A stretch of DNA of 64,000 nt, from contig NZ_CP113949.1 of assembly GCF_026810445.1 (NCBI RefSeq), forward strand, positions 1,488,001-1,552,000, in the 5' to 3' direction. Source of the stretch: Pseudomonas sp. BSw22131 (GTDB lineage Bacteria > Pseudomonadota > Gammaproteobacteria > Pseudomonadales > Pseudomonadaceae). Shown here one piece after another: positions 63,831-64,000 of the stretch. A program made the position numbers and the translations under genes. Below the pieces are notes generated by a model that saw nothing but the letters and a program-made list of their open reading frames with translations, made no database searches and was not told the origin of the DNA. Numbering within the stretch: position 1 is the stretch's first letter; each line of letters opens with the position of its first letter.

Positions 63831-64000
63831 TTAGCCGTGCATATGTTCGGCGGTGGTGCGTCCGGACAATCGGTAGGCTGCCCTTTTGCACTGACTCCAC
63901 AGCAACATCCATTGCGCAAAGTGTTGTTCAAGGCGGTTCCAGAGGTGATTCGACGTCTGTTCCCGCGTATCCTGCCGAATATTGAGCAGGTGGCGCTGCA
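63831..64000 (-). CDS. Possible 3' end of a gene running off the window
   Basis: A minus-strand frame is open from the window edge to a TAA at 63833-63831, about 56 codons. The product ends with words such as SNHLWNRLEQHFAQWMLLW and RTTAEHMHG. About 70 percent of third codon positions are G or C, as expected for a Pseudomonas gene and better than the competing plus-strand frame. I recognise no family. It is short and partial, so it may be chance. Confidence 0.4.
   Translation of the reverse strand, partial: QRHLLNIRQDTREQTSNHLWNRLEQHFAQWMLLWSQCKRAAYRLSGRTTAEHMHG

Noticed and set aside
63723..64000. Plus-strand open frame from GTG 63723 to the window edge
   Set aside because: Its third-position GC is lower than in the overlapping minus-strand frame and its start lacks a good ribosome-binding site. 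The minus frame is preferred, though neither is certain.

Overview
The window is a piece of a Pseudomonas chromosome. This is inferred from gene order and protein similarity known to me: the lpxD-fabZ-lpxA-lpxB-rnhB-dnaE-accA-tilS block, pyrG-kdsA-eno-ftsB-ispD, nlpD-rpoS-rsmZ-fdxA-mutS-cinA-recA-recX, erdR-dgkA, finR-fpr, and proS next to an OprD porin are arranged as in this genus. The REP-type GTGGGAG...GCGA repeats suggest the fluorescens/syringae side of the genus, but the species cannot be named from the sequence alone. Almost all DNA is core genome. I see no insertion sequence, prophage, integron or CRISPR array, and no broken gene.

Region 1 (1-18 kb) is one long forward run for envelope building and housekeeping: ribosome recycling (frr, cut by the window edge), undecaprenyl-PP, CDP-diacylglycerol and isoprenoid synthesis (uppS, cdsA, dxr), outer-membrane protein assembly and its stress protease (rseP, bamA, skp), lipid A and fatty-acid synthesis (lpxD, fabZ, lpxA, lpxB), then rnhB, dnaE, accA and tilS. 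Many of these genes overlap or lie a few bases apart. Region 2 (18-23.5 kb) holds pyrG, kdsA, eno, ftsB and ispD, and ends in a REP inverted pair.

Region 3 (23.5-26.7 kb) is a glutathione-dependent formaldehyde detoxification cassette: a LysR regulator divergent from adhC and fghA. Region 4 (26.7-32.7 kb) runs ispF-truD-surE-pcm-nlpD-rpoS, then the RsmA-sequestering small RNA rsmZ with an upstream GacA box, then ferredoxin fdxA on the other strand. Region 5 (32.9-38.2 kb) is DNA maintenance: mutS (minus), a 48-residue unknown, cinA/pncC, LexA-controlled recA, recX. Region 6 (38.2-50.4 kb) mixes small accessory core genes: a LOG-family protein, a secreted PA3611-like protein, a DTW tRNA modifier, an EamA transporter, erdR, dgkA, finR/fpr, trmO, a DUF1456 protein, a pseudouridine-synthase-like protein that lacks the catalytic Asp, an alpha/beta hydrolase, a GNAT protein and rimO.

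Region 7 (50.7-64 kb) holds the potassium transporter kup, the mprF/virJ pair for aminoacyl-phosphatidylglycerol, two near-identical initiator tRNA units each with its own promoter and terminator, dinB, a lipoprotein of unknown function, proS and an OprD-family porin. After a non-coding stretch of about 0.8 kb there is a possible partial gene at the right edge.

No wholly new multi-gene system was found. The observations I consider most worth checking are the catalytic-site loss in the RsuA/RluF-like protein, the terminator hairpin that abuts the ispF start codon, the perfect hairpin in the rpoS leader, and the triple TGTAAGTC array upstream of rsmZ.
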